Below, one piece after another: positions 1 to 9,567 of a stretch of DNA of 64,000 bases. The number at the start of each line of letters is the position of its first letter. Within the stretch, counting starts at the first letter, position 1. The notes under the pieces are model-generated. The model worked only from the letters and a program-made list of their open reading frames with translations, did no database searches and was not told where the DNA came from. The position numbers and the translations under genes were made by a program. Source of the stretch: Marinomonas sp. CT5 (GTDB lineage Bacteria > Pseudomonadota > Gammaproteobacteria > Pseudomonadales > Marinomonadaceae); the NCBI RefSeq assembly GCF_018336975.1, contig NZ_CP025572.1:3809030-3873029 (forward strand), in the 5' to 3' direction.

Positions 1-299
1 AGACACTTCCCCCTGAACTAGATAAGCTAATGGAAGCGAAATTGTATAATGGGCACTTTATGTGTCACGTAATGCACCAAGACTACATTCTCAAATCTGG
101 TGTTGACGAAAATAAGGTTAAAAATCAACTACTGGCTTTTTTTGATGAAAAAGGAGCTGAATACCCAGCAGAACATAATGTTGGTCAGCTGTATAAGGCT
201 AAAGAAGCACTAAAAGCGTTTTACAAGAAAAATGATCCTACCAATAGTTTGAACCCAGGAATTGGCAAAACTCAAAAAGGCAAATATTGGCAAGATTAG
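1..299 (+). CDS. dld: Quinone-dependent D-lactate dehydrogenase, 3' part
   Basis: This is the C-terminal end of a membrane-associated FAD D-lactate dehydrogenase, which oxidises D-lactate to pyruvate and passes electrons to quinone. The frame is open from the first base of the window, so the 5' part lies outside; about 98 codons are visible. The tail matches the end of E. coli Dld as I know it: a HQDYI motif, then YPAEHNVGQLYKA, then NDPTNSLNPGIGKT and a KYWQD-type end. A hairpin terminator follows. Together with lldD further along, it covers both lactate isomers. Confidence 0.9.
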   Translation, partial: TLPPELDKLMEAKLYNGHFMCHVMHQDYILKSGVDENKVKNQLLAFFDEKGAEYPAEHNVGQLYKAKEALKAFYKKNDPTNSLNPGIGKTQKGKYWQD

Positions 300-344
300 A
301 ATCCGTAGCACTAAGCATACCAACGTTATTCAATAGGCAAACAC

Positions 345-384
345 AAAAAAACCAATGGCATCATTTACTGCCATTGGTTTTTTG
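345..384. terminator. Bidirectional terminator between dld and the next gene
   Basis: A near-perfect inverted repeat (AAACCAATGGCA / TGCCATTGGTTT) with an 8-base loop has an A-run on the left and a T-run on the right, so it can stop transcription from both convergent genes. Confidence 0.85.
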
Positions 385-422
385 TTGGTCGATGTAAGAC
401 GCTATGTTCGCTCAATAGACAA

Positions 423-2522
423 TTATTGTTGTGTATAGCGATAAAGTGCTTTGTAATCACCATCATCTTGCAAGCAATAAAACACATTGTTTTTTGCGGT
501 TAAAATTTGGCAGCTAAAGTCGACACCTTCTTGTTGCACCCACTCATTAGCACAGCTATCACGAAATTTTGTTTCCGCTTCACTTTCACTAATCACCCCA
601 ACAAAGTGAGACCAATCGAAACGACTTTCAAAAACGTTACAGCTGTTAGATTCATCTTGGTCAACAAAAGTCCCCGTACCGTCTTCATTAAAGGTTTCAA
701 CCCCCGTATCAATCCAATTGCACTGTTCGTCTAAATACTCCACTTTGAAGCTGTTTAGTAAATCTTTACGTCTAATATTTTTGAACTCTGCCAAGTCCTT
801 CAAATGCATAGACCAGCTACCTTCGTAACCTTTATCGTTAAACCCTTCACGAATATTGAGAGTAAATGGCAAACCTGTAAGCACAGTTGAAACAGTATAT
901 AAATCAGTACAGTCGTTCCCCATTTGGGCACTTAACTTTCCTATGTTTAAGACCAAATCACTTAATCTAGTACTATCCATAGCAATGGCCACCATGCCAT
1001 TTTGAGTCACTTCTTCTGTCGCCAATTGCTCAGCGACTTGCTTACTTTTTTCTCCTGTATAAGCAACTAAATGCTTACCTTTAATTCCGACAAATGCATC
1101 TATTGGCAATCCCTTGTCAGCCAAGTTCACTGTGCTTCCATCAGTCGGAATCTGAACACCGCGAAGCATTGGAATATATTGTCCAGCCAGTGCAGCCAAC
1201 ACATCAGGCTTCTCACTCGTAATCGTTGCAATAGCATCGTATTTCACGCCAACTGGACTACCTTCGTCTTTTTCTAGGTCAAATATACCTAAGCTCACCC
1301 CAGACAATCCTTGCGCCATACTGGTAAATACAGACAGTGCTGCTGGGTTCTGTTCGCGTAGATCTGCTTGCATTTTAAGTAATGGCTCACAGTTAAACTC
1401 GGCTTTAGTAAATTGTCTCCACAAGCTTGTTAGTACTGGTGACACGGCATCCGACGATACGCCAAGACCGACGCCCAACGTCAAGTCATTATCAGCATTC
1501 AAATAACTCGGAATAAAACCACTCAGCTTGTTTAACTCCCCAAGAATATTGGCGTTTTTAATTTCTAATGCATAAGAAAACTCTAAGGAGATATCGTCAC
1601 CTTGAACGTCATAGCTATTCGCACCAAAAACCACACGAGGAACGCCGGACACAATATTATCAATGTCAGTTTTACACTGCATTTGCGCAGCACTTAACTC
1701 AGGTAGGTCATCACCGACCAACGCTTTTACCTGTTTATGGGCACGAGAGTTTTCATCAAGAATCGCATTAGCAATATTCTGTAAATGAATATAACCATGG
1801 GAAGCCGCCAAGAAATTATAAGACTCACCATCATTTTTCCAACTCTCCACCGCCATAGCTTTAGCCGGCTTCGCTAAAGCAAAGCGCTGTTCTTGAGCAG
1901 CTTTGCTTTCTTTTTGAGACATAACAGCCACAGTGAGCACTTTATCTTTGATCATAAAACCAAGCATCAGCTCAACATTATCTTTGTTTACCAACTCAAC
2001 CGTTGTTAACGTCTGCTCACCGATCGTCTGAGAACCAAGCTGAACATCTGTTTCTTGAGCAGCTTGCTTAACCAGTGCTAGAAACGTTTCTTCATTTTCT
2101 AATGCAATGCGTGTGACAGGAAAAACGCCATCCAAATACATAGCTCTAGCCCCTTCAACATCTAAGCCATAATGTTGAAACAGCGCCATACCTCCTTGAT
2201 AGGCTACATCGTAGTAGTCTTTTACCAACCAATTAACAAAATCCAAACCTTTACTGGGTGGTAAAGATTCGAGCAGTTCACTAATTATTTCGGCATTACC
2301 GCTATCTTTATATTGAGCCATCAGCTCATCGGAGCTAGTGACAAGCTCTTTATTTGAGACGCCACCAACAAAAAGAGCGGTATCAGCAGGCACGTACTCG
2401 ATCATACTCTCAATCGAATTATCTTTTTGGAACCAGCCAAAAACATCCAAGTTAAAACCAAATGCAGCGCTGGAAGACAAACACGCTGCGACAGCCGCCG
2501 TTTTAAAGTATTTTACCTTCAT
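423..2522 (-). CDS. Large exported protein of unknown function
   Basis: A 699-residue protein begins with a typical Sec signal peptide (MKVKYFKTAAVAACLSSSAA, cleavage likely near residue 22). The start ATG has an AAGG ribosome site eight bases upstream. The rest is soluble, with no further membrane segments. The early segment after the signal (IESMIEYVPADTALFVGG) recalls the DUF3352-type pattern of exported proteins, but I cannot assign a family with confidence. Several cysteines (C-terminal NSCNVFES, RDSCANE, FSCQI, YCLQD) suggest disulfides in the periplasm. It is monocistronic, convergent with dld, and its function is unknown. Confidence 0.75.
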   Translation of the reverse strand: MKVKYFKTAAVAACLSSSAAFGFNLDVFGWFQKDNSIESMIEYVPADTALFVGGVSNKELVTSSDELMAQYKDSGNAEIISELLESLPPSKGLDFVNWLVKDYYDVAYQGGMALFQHYGLDVEGARAMYLDGVFPVTRIALENEETFLALVKQAAQETDVQLGSQTIGEQTLTTVELVNKDNVELMLGFMIKDKVLTVAVMSQKESKAAQEQRFALAKPAKAMAVESWKNDGESYNFLAASHGYIHLQNIANAILDENSRAHKQVKALVGDDLPELSAAQMQCKTDIDNIVSGVPRVVFGANSYDVQGDDISLEFSYALEIKNANILGELNKLSGFIPSYLNADNDLTLGVGLGVSSDAVSPVLTSLWRQFTKAEFNCEPLLKMQADLREQNPAALSVFTSMAQGLSGVSLGIFDLEKDEGSPVGVKYDAIATITSEKPDVLAALAGQYIPMLRGVQIPTDGSTVNLADKGLPIDAFVGIKGKHLVAYTGEKSKQVAEQLATEEVTQNGMVAIAMDSTRLSDLVLNIGKLSAQMGNDCTDLYTVSTVLTGLPFTLNIREGFNDKGYEGSWSMHLKDLAEFKNIRRKDLLNSFKVEYLDEQCNWIDTGVETFNEDGTGTFVDQDESNSCNVFESRFDWSHFVGVISESEAETKFRDSCANEWVQQEGVDFSCQILTAKNNVFYCLQDDGDYKALYRYTQQ

Positions 2523-2841
2523 TACGAACCCTTAAAATACGCACTTAGCAAAATGCATTAGATGAAATTAAAAAATTAAATGTTAAAAACAATTAAATGT
2601 TAACGTTTAACCGATAAAAGAACTATGACTAACCAACTTTTAATCATGTTGCAGGCATTCACTACGCTTTTTAAATAATACCAGCAATGTCATGACAATT
2701 ACCCCTGCGTCTCTTCTCCTTTACCGTTATGATTATACTTTCCCGCATTTAAAAGATATTTTTGACGTAAACAGACAATTGCTTACTTCCTAGCCACCCT
2801 ACAATGATGCTCCTTTAACTCAATCACCATCTGGAGCCGCT
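2523..2841. other. Divergent intergenic region, 319 bp
   Basis: This AT-rich stretch lies between the exported-protein gene and the cupin gene, which are divergently transcribed. A TACAAT sequence at 2800-2805 could be a -10 box for the cupin gene, without a convincing -35. I see no RNA gene or repeat in it. Confidence 0.4.
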
Positions 2842-3186
2842 ATGTCTGACTTTATCACCGTTATGCGTGAAACCTGCCCAACACCCGTAGTAAACGCAAC
2901 AAAATGGACTCGTATTGGTGGCGATCCACACACAGTCAATTTAAACGCCTACCTTTCAAAAGACGGCAGCAAAATCATGGGAACGTGGATTTGTACCCCT
3001 GGTAAATTTGAAGTGAACTACGACAAATGGGAATTTTGCCATTTCTTAGAAGGTTACTGCATCATCACCCCAGAAGGGGAAGAACCAAAACATCTAAAAG
3101 CAGGCGATGTATTTGTCATCGAACCTGGCATGAAAGGTACTTGGGAAGTGGTTGAAACCGTGCGCAAATACTTCGTCTTTGCTTAA
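2842..3186 (+). CDS. Cupin-fold protein (DUF861/cupin_3)
   Basis: A 114-residue single-domain cupin. The characteristic run is visible: a WxCTPGKFEVNY turn, the FCHFLEGYCIITPEGEEP strand pair, and LKAGDVFVIEPGMKGTWEV near the end. This subfamily is usually described as cupin_3/EutQ-like; the members are small beta-barrels often linked to small-metabolite chemistry, and the substrate cannot be told here. The ATG is preceded by CTGGAG at good spacing. It stands alone with its own terminator-like hairpin downstream. Confidence 0.85.
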   Translation: MSDFITVMRETCPTPVVNATKWTRIGGDPHTVNLNAYLSKDGSKIMGTWICTPGKFEVNYDKWEFCHFLEGYCIITPEGEEPKHLKAGDVFVIEPGMKGTWEVVETVRKYFVFA

Positions 3187-3199
3187 GCACTCTCACGAT

Positions 3200-3236
3200 G
3201 AGCTGAACACCACGTTCGGCTCAGTAGGCTTTTTCT
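3200..3236 (+). terminator. Terminator after the cupin gene
   Basis: GAGCTGAAC and GTTCGGCTC form a nine-pair stem (one G-U) with a short loop, followed after a few bases by a T-run. It lies 14 bases after the cupin stop codon. Confidence 0.55.
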
Positions 3237-3299
3237 ATAAACGAATCCAGAACAATATTTCTTAAATTAAAATAAGCCCTTCTTGTTACATCCACTAGA

Positions 3300-3563
3300 T
3301 TACTCATAATGGCTCCACAGCCGAAGTACTTTTATCAATTTCTCTGCTTCCAGCACTTGATAAACAAGTCGGTGTTGGATATTAATTCTGCGCGAATAAG
3401 CGCCAGAAAGGTCACCAACTAACTTCTCAAACGGAGGTGGTTTTTGAAAGGGATCCTGCGCAATAAAATTGAGTAACTCTTGAGCTTTTGATTTCAGCCC
3501 GCTAGACGCTAATTTCTTTGCATCCTTCTGAGCTTGCTTGGTATATACCAACTTCCATGTCAC
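3300..3563 (-). CDS. yoeB: Txe/YoeB-family mRNA interferase toxin
   Basis: An 87-residue toxin of the RelE superfamily, YoeB/Txe branch, which cuts mRNA on the ribosome. Visible family features are the N-terminal W-K-LVYTKQAQKDA segment, the basic KAQELLNFIAQDPFQ helix, the PPFEKLVGDLSGAYSRRIN strand and the C-terminal RLVYQV...LRLWSHYE end, where the terminal His-Tyr is typical. It begins with GTG inside the stop of the antitoxin gene (GTGA overlap), so translation is coupled. The neighbour antitoxin is intact, so the pair should be functional. Confidence 0.9.
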   Translation of the reverse strand: MTWKLVYTKQAQKDAKKLASSGLKSKAQELLNFIAQDPFQKPPPFEKLVGDLSGAYSRRINIQHRLVYQVLEAEKLIKVLRLWSHYE

Positions 3564-3802
3564 CAGTCTAACTCCTCGTCACATTCACTAGCGGGAGTAT
3601 CCATTCCCTCGCGGATTGATTCACGCATATTAGGTATTGATAATAAAAACAGCGTTTCTTGGATCGCTGACCAATCCTCTTCCGATACTAAAACTGCATT
3701 ATTGCGCTTACCAGTAATAACGATAGGCTGATGAGAATCAGCCGCTTCATCAATCAACCGATACAAATTACTCCGTGCTTCTGTTGCCGTCATTCCAGCC
3801 AT
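3560..3802 (-). CDS. yefM: YefM/Phd-family antitoxin
   Basis: An 80-residue antitoxin paired with the YoeB-type toxin just downstream. The N-terminal TATEARSNLYRLIDEAADSH block and the PIVITGKRNNAVLVSEEDW strand are the Phd/YefM DNA-binding domain; the acidic C-terminal part (ESIREGMDTPASECDEELDW) is the segment that wraps the toxin. The longest frame begins at a TTG at 3814, but ATG at 3802 has a TTGAGG ribosome site six bases upstream, so I use that. Such proteins repress their own operon. Confidence 0.9.
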   Translation of the reverse strand: MAGMTATEARSNLYRLIDEAADSHQPIVITGKRNNAVLVSEEDWSAIQETLFLLSIPNMRESIREGMDTPASECDEELDW

Positions 3803-4150
3803 CACACACCTCAAGATTGTCTAAATTATAGGCAAATTGTACGCTTTATGGCACGTACGTCAAGACGGACGCTTTTTTGCTTTTTATTCAGACCTTAAGA
3901 CAGAATCAGTTTCCCTTAAAATGCTCTCTATAGCTGACCAAATAGCTTCTGATAACCTAATAGCTGACTAATTGATCTATCGAAATAGATTATTTGACCC
4001 TAGTAGGGTTAAGCTTTCTAACCAGCAATTCACGCTTGGTTTGAGTCTCCTCCGAACTGGCTCTATCTGACGTTTGTGGCTACAACATGGCGGATCACGC
4101 TTCGCTCATGCCGCCCTACATTTTATTTTGTATAAGTTTTCAGGCAATAA
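3803..4150. other. Intergenic region upstream of yefM
   Basis: About 350 bp without a gene. It contains the yefM promoter side, a cluster of AATAGCTGAC-like repeats near 3928-3975 and a dispersed-type hairpin at 4085-4119 (listed separately). No other coding potential is evident. Confidence 0.5.
4085..4119. repeat. Dispersed GGCGGAT...CCGCC hairpin element
   Basis: GGCGG at 4089-4093 and CCGCC at 4111-4115 flank an ACGCTTCGCT core. Sequences of the form GGCGGATTACGCTTCGCT...CCGCCCTAC recur in intergenic regions of many proteobacteria; this looks like one such copy. It is intergenic and has no T-run, so it is not an obvious terminator. Confidence 0.5.
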
Positions 4151-4174
4151 AAAAGCGAGCCGAGGCTCGCTTTT
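4151..4174 (-). terminator. Terminator after frmB
   Basis: A perfect inverted repeat, AAAAGCGAGCC-GA-GGCTCGCTTTT, lies just beyond the frmB stop codon; the T-run on the minus strand makes it a Rho-independent terminator. Confidence 0.85.
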
Positions 4175-4202
4175 GTCAGTTCCAATAGAGAAAACTCAAG
4201 GA

Positions 4203-5033
4203 TTAACCCAAGGCTCTGGAATGATGTTCTAGGTGATCGTCAATGAAGCTTGCGATGAAGAAGTAGCTGTGATCGTAGCCCGGTTGACGACGTAGCGTAA
4301 TCGGGTGTCCGGCTTTTTCACAGGCCGCTTCTAGGGCTTCTGGCTTAAGTTGTTCTACCAAAAAGCTATCCGCTTCGCCTTGATCAATAAACAAAGGTAA
4401 GCGCTCACTTGCGTTTTCAATCAGCAAAGTCGCATCCCATTCGTTCCAAGTCGCTTTATCTTCCCCCAGATATCCCGTGAACGCTTTTTCGCCCCAAGGA
4501 CAATTAGTAGGGTTGGCGATCGGTGCGAAGGCCGACACAGATTGATACTTGCCTGGGTTCTTCAATGCACAAATCAAAGCACCATGGCCCCCCATTGAGT
4601 GACCAGAGATAGAACGCTTGTCGGTCACAGGGAAGTTCGCTTCCACTAAATGCGGCAGCTCTTGCACCACGTAATCGTACATGTGGTAAGTGTTCGAGTA
4701 AGGCTCAACAGTTGCGTTGATGTAGAATCCCGCCGCCGATCCAAAGTCGTAGCTTTCATGCTCGTTCGGATAATCCGTACCACGTGGGCTGGTGTCTGGA
4801 CAAACAATCGCTAACCCCAATTCCGCCGCTTTGCGAAAAGCACCCGCTTTTTGCGTGAAATTCTCATCATTACAAGTCAAACCTGACAACCAATACAAGA
4901 CGGGGACTTTTTGCGTTTCAGCTTGTGGTGGCAAGTAAATAGCAAAGGTCATTTCGCTTTTTACGGACAAACTTTCATGCTTATAACGCTTCAACCAACC
5001 GCCGAAGCTTTTCGTGCTAGATAGTAGTTCCAT
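4203..5033 (-). CDS. frmB: S-formylglutathione hydrolase
   Basis: A 276-residue serine hydrolase of the esterase D family that splits S-formylglutathione into formate and glutathione, the second step of glutathione-dependent formaldehyde removal. Visible marks are the LYWLSGLTCNDENF block, the nucleophile elbow SGHSMGGHGAL (Ser146), the acid in IDQGEADSFL and the base in GYDHSYFFI. The length is normal for the family. It follows frmA on the same strand after about 70 bp; AGGAG sits seven bases before the ATG. The two genes form an operon ending at the perfect hairpin downstream. Confidence 0.95.
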   Translation of the reverse strand: MELLSSTKSFGGWLKRYKHESLSVKSEMTFAIYLPPQAETQKVPVLYWLSGLTCNDENFTQKAGAFRKAAELGLAIVCPDTSPRGTDYPNEHESYDFGSAAGFYINATVEPYSNTYHMYDYVVQELPHLVEANFPVTDKRSISGHSMGGHGALICALKNPGKYQSVSAFAPIANPTNCPWGEKAFTGYLGEDKATWNEWDATLLIENASERLPLFIDQGEADSFLVEQLKPEALEAACEKAGHPITLRRQPGYDHSYFFIASFIDDHLEHHSRALG

Positions 5034-5106
5034 ATTCTTCTCCTAGACGTTAGCCATTTCGCTGACGCTAAATGGCTAACTGGATTGGCTCGACTGATCT
5101 TAACAA

Positions 5107-6338
<1,232 letters not shown>

Positions 6339-6357
6339 CAAAAAAGGCCATTTTAGT

Positions 6358-6363
6358 TATAAT
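6358..6363 (+). promoter_or_regulatory. -10 box of the LysR gene
   Basis: A consensus TATAAT lies 33 bases before the LysR start codon; the -35 region (TTTCAA, 16-base spacing) falls inside the operator repeat, so the regulator probably controls its own promoter. Confidence 0.5.
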
Positions 6364-6395
6364 ATAACACTCTCAACACCATTTAAGGGAAAGCC

Positions 6396-7286
6396 ATGAA
6401 AAATTGGGAAGCCATGGAAGCGTTTGTCGAAGTGGTTCGGCAAGGCGGCTTTACCGCGGCCGCCACTAAACTTAGCGTGTCAGCGTCTCACATTAGCCGT
6501 CTCATCACTCAGCTCGAAGCAGAACTCGGTACAACACTCTTGTTTCGCACCACCAGACGCATTCGCTTAAGCGAAGCGGGAGAATTGTATTACCAGCATT
6601 GTCGTGGTTTGCCAGAAGCGTTGAGCAGCGCTGAAGAAGTGATTTCCTCCCTCAACCAAGCCCCCATCGGTTCCTTTAAAATGACCTGTGCGACCACTTT
6701 TGGCGAACGCTATATCGCGCCATTAATGAACGACTTTTTACTTGATCATCCAAGGATCGAGTTGGATTTTCACCTGACCAATCGTTCGGTGGATTTAATC
6801 GAGGAAGGTTACGATCTGGCTATTCGCATGGGCGCAATGAAAGATTCTAGCCATTTATCTCGGCGCTTGTGCGATCGCGTGGAATACCTTTGCGCCTCAA
6901 GAGACTACATAGACCAACATGGCATGCCGCACACATTAGCCGAATTAAACAAACACCATTGTTTGATCGGTTCCAAGAATCATTGGCTGTTTCAACAAGA
7001 CGGACAACGCAAAGAGGTCAAAGTCAGCAGCCAGTGGCGCAGCAATTCTGGCCCAGCCTTGTTGGATGCAGTGCGCAAAGGTTTGGGAATCGCACAATTG
7101 CCAGATTATTACGTGTCCGACGATCTCGCCAGCGGCAAACTCATCCCATTACTAACACAATATCAGTACCCATACAGTGGCGTTTGGCTGGTTTATCCTA
7201 AAGTTCGTCAGTCGTCACCAAAATTACAAAGCATTTGCGATTACTTGATCCACCGCTTTAAACAAGATCCACCTTTTGCCAAATAG
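6396..7286 (+). CDS. LysR-family regulator, probably of frmA-frmB
   Basis: A 296-residue LysR-type regulator. The N-terminal winged helix (MEAFVEVVRQGGFTAAATKL, SASHISRLITQLE, LFRTTRRIRLSEAG) is followed by the two-lobed effector domain with FPLTNRSVDLIEEGYDLAIRMG-like spacing. It reads away from frmA across a 170-bp gap that holds a 13-base inverted repeat, so control of formaldehyde detoxification is a reasonable inference. AAGGGA precedes the ATG at good distance. The inducer is not readable from sequence. Confidence 0.9.
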   Translation: MKNWEAMEAFVEVVRQGGFTAAATKLSVSASHISRLITQLEAELGTTLLFRTTRRIRLSEAGELYYQHCRGLPEALSSAEEVISSLNQAPIGSFKMTCATTFGERYIAPLMNDFLLDHPRIELDFHLTNRSVDLIEEGYDLAIRMGAMKDSSHLSRRLCDRVEYLCASRDYIDQHGMPHTLAELNKHHCLIGSKNHWLFQQDGQRKEVKVSSQWRSNSGPALLDAVRKGLGIAQLPDYYVSDDLASGKLIPLLTQYQYPYSGVWLVYPKVRQSSPKLQSICDYLIHRFKQDPPFAK

Positions 7287-7344
7287 CACACGTATGTTTA
7301 AATACACGCACTTATTTTTGACTCTGAGCCATTAAGCGAAGCCC

Positions 7345-7608
7345 ATGTTCTCACAAGAAGACCTTATCCAAGTTGCCCGTCAAACCATGCCTTTCGGAAA
7401 ATACCAAGGCCGTGTTTTGATCGATCTGCCAGAAGCCTATTTACTATGGTTTGCACACGAAGGCTGGCCGAACGGTAATCTAGGGCAATGGTTGCAGCTA
7501 GCACTGGAAATAAAAATCAATGGGCTGGAAAAGCTGGTCGATCCACTACGCAAACCCAGCGAAAAAATGCCAGACGAGCCAAAAGTTCGGATTCGCTTTG
7601 ACGATTAA
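7345..7608 (+). CDS. DUF3820-family protein
   Basis: An 87-residue protein with the DUF3820 signature: TMPFGKYQGRVLIDLPEAYLLWF (split over residues 14-36) and a GNLGQWLQLALEIK helix. Members are small, widespread in gammaproteobacteria, and of unknown function. The last four bases overlap the end of the convergent acetyltransferase gene. It lies 58 bp downstream of the LysR gene and may be cotranscribed with it. Confidence 0.85.
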   Translation: MFSQEDLIQVARQTMPFGKYQGRVLIDLPEAYLLWFAHEGWPNGNLGQWLQLALEIKINGLEKLVDPLRKPSEKMPDEPKVRIRFDD

Positions 7609-8066
7609 CCCGCCATAAAAGGTTTGTTTGGATAAACATAAAACAACACGCCCTGCTCTTGTTTATCTAGGACAAAGCCCACTCGCTCCGCCACTTTCAC
7701 TGACGCGATATTGCCTATTTTTACCTGTGCTGATAGCGGTTCATTAAAGAGAGGCATTAATTGAGACAGCATTTGATGAGCAACCCCTTGCCCGCGTGAT
7801 TCTGGTGCCACCGTCCAAGATAACTCCCACGCATTTTCCACGCGATCCGCTCGGCAAGTACCGACCGCTTTGCCATTCATTTCAGCGACCCACAAGCGTC
7901 TCTGATCTGGACTTTTTAGTGATTTTTCTAACCATGCCATATGCGCTTCTAAACTAATAACCTCCCCATGATGAGAAGCTTGTCGAGTTTGTGGATCATT
8001 ACGCCACACCAACAAACGCTCAGCATCATTCCTATTTGCGGGACGTAATTGAAACGAAATTGTCAT
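7605..8066 (-). CDS. GNAT-family N-acetyltransferase
   Basis: A 153-residue GNAT acetyltransferase of the RimJ/RimL-like branch. It shows LRPANRNDAERLLVWRNDP at the start, a central ELSWTVAPESRGQGVAHQML block containing the acetyl-CoA loop (RGQGVA) and the usual IGNIASVKVAERVGF near the end. This branch acetylates amines on small molecules or proteins; the acceptor cannot be told. It is monocistronic and convergent with the DUF3820 gene, with a 4-bp overlap of the stop codons. Confidence 0.85.
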   Translation of the reverse strand: MTISFQLRPANRNDAERLLVWRNDPQTRQASHHGEVISLEAHMAWLEKSLKSPDQRRLWVAEMNGKAVGTCRADRVENAWELSWTVAPESRGQGVAHQMLSQLMPLFNEPLSAQVKIGNIASVKVAERVGFVLDKQEQGVLFYVYPNKPFMAG

Positions 8067-8208
8067 AGCCTATTTGCTTCCTGTTTTGGGTGCTAGTTAA
8101 CTGTCAGTATACACTTAATGTTGACGCTTTTTTGGGGATTCATTAAGGTACGATACTTGCTTATCTATTTCCTTTAATCCCTCTATTTTGGCAAGGATAT
8201 CACACCAA

Positions 8209-8664
8209 ATGGACATCAGAATCGACGACTTATCAGGCCCAGAAATCAAACAACTGCTCACAGAACACCTTGAAGACATGTTTGCAACATCCCCGCCAGA
8301 ATGTGTTTTTGCTTTGGATTTAGAGGAATTAAAAAAACCGAATATTACCTTTTGGACAGTGTGGAAAAATAGCCAATTACTCGGCTGTGGCGCACTTAAA
8401 GCTCATGATGACACCCATGGTGAAATTAAATCTATGCGCACCACCAGCGCCGCTCGCAACAAAGGCGTTGCTTCTACCCTGCTTAGCCATATTCTTGAAG
8501 CCGCAAAACAGAAAGGTCTTAGCAAAATAAGCCTAGAAACTGGGTCACATGACTTCTTTGCACCAGCCAGAAAGCTGTATACAAAACATGACTTTATCGA
8601 GTGCGGTCCTTTTGCCGATTATAAGCTGGATCCTCATAGCGTATTTATGACTCGTAGCCTGTAA
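8209..8664 (+). CDS. GNAT-family N-acetyltransferase
   Basis: A 151-residue GNAT protein, unrelated to its neighbour except by fold. Residues near MRTTSAARNKGVASTLLSHILE carry the acetyl-CoA binding loop (R-N-K-G-V-A), and LETGSHDFFAPARKLYTKHDF is the usual fourth motif; it resembles the ElaA/YafP-like PAT group. The longest frame starts at TTG 8188; ATG at 8209 with AAGGA upstream gives the family-like start MDIRIDDLSGPEI, so I prefer it. It has its own transcription unit between divergent and same-strand neighbours. Confidence 0.85.
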   Translation: MDIRIDDLSGPEIKQLLTEHLEDMFATSPPECVFALDLEELKKPNITFWTVWKNSQLLGCGALKAHDDTHGEIKSMRTTSAARNKGVASTLLSHILEAAKQKGLSKISLETGSHDFFAPARKLYTKHDFIECGPFADYKLDPHSVFMTRSL

Positions 8665-8779
8665 AAAGGCCATGGCTGCATTACAGTCCGCTTCACTTAT
8701 TTCATCATCTGTACATTACAGCCATTGAACAAGCTCGTTAGACTTTATGTATTCAGAATGAGAGACAAAGGATTCGAGT

Positions 8780-9472
8780 ATGAAAACAATCGGCATTATT
8801 GGTGGGATGAGTTGGGAATCGTCTGCTTTGTACTACCAAAATATTAATGAGATGACTAAACAAAAGCTGGGCGGGCTGCATTCAGCGAAAATTATTTTAT
8901 CCAGCGTCAACTTTGCTGAAATTGAACGCCTGCAACATCTAGGCGATTGGACGCAACTAGGAGAAATACTTACCGCAGAAGCTAAACGTTTGGAACAAGC
9001 CCAAGCAGACTTCATTCTTATCGCCACCAATACCATGCACAAGGTGGCCGATCATGTTCAAAATGCCATACAGATTCCTTTATTGCATATTGCTGATGCA
9101 ACAGCCCAAGAACTCGTTAAGAAAAAGCATCAGAAAGTTGGCTTTATTGGTACTCGCTATTCCATGGAAGAAGACTTCTATATTAAACGACTAGAAGAGC
9201 AATACGGTCTAGAGGTTATCACGCCACAAAAGCAAGACAGGGACGAGATACATCGAATTATTTACGATGAATTATGTCTTGGAAACATTCTCCCAGAATC
9301 TAGAAAAATCTATATCGATATCGTCAATCGACTCCAAGCAAGCGGCGCAGAAGCCGTCATCGAAGGCTGTACTGAAATCACACTGTTATTACAGCAAGAA
9401 CATGTGTCAGTGCCTTTATTTGATACTACCTACATTCATGCTAAAGCGGCTGTGGATGAAGCATTAGGATAA
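8780..9472 (+). CDS. Aspartate/glutamate racemase family protein
   Basis: A 230-residue cofactor-independent amino-acid racemase. The start IGIIGGMSWESSALYYQNIN is typical, and the two catalytic cysteine regions are not both conserved in this branch: the first shows IATNTMH (Thr where Cys is usual), the second EGCTEI (Cys present). That pattern is known for the YgeA-like group, whose members act on homoserine and other amino acids. The C-terminal VPLFDTTYIHAKAAV is typical. AAAGGA precedes the ATG. It ends at a bidirectional terminator shared with fumC. Confidence 0.9.
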   Translation: MKTIGIIGGMSWESSALYYQNINEMTKQKLGGLHSAKIILSSVNFAEIERLQHLGDWTQLGEILTAEAKRLEQAQADFILIATNTMHKVADHVQNAIQIPLLHIADATAQELVKKKHQKVGFIGTRYSMEEDFYIKRLEEQYGLEVITPQKQDRDEIHRIIYDELCLGNILPESRKIYIDIVNRLQASGAEAVIEGCTEITLLLQQEHVSVPLFDTTYIHAKAAVDEALG

Positions 9473-9484
9473 GTAACTAAGCAT

Positions 9485-9517
9485 AAAAAAGCCAGCGCAA
9501 GCGCTGGCTCGTTTTTC
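9485..9517. terminator. Bidirectional terminator between racemase gene and fumC
   Basis: A perfect GCCAGCGC-AA-GCGCTGGC hairpin (9491-9508) with an A-run before and T-run after, placed between convergent genes. Confidence 0.9.
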
Positions 9518-9567
9518 GTTATTTGGTAAGGGAAACAACCAAATAACGAAACCTTATCTGTTCTCGG

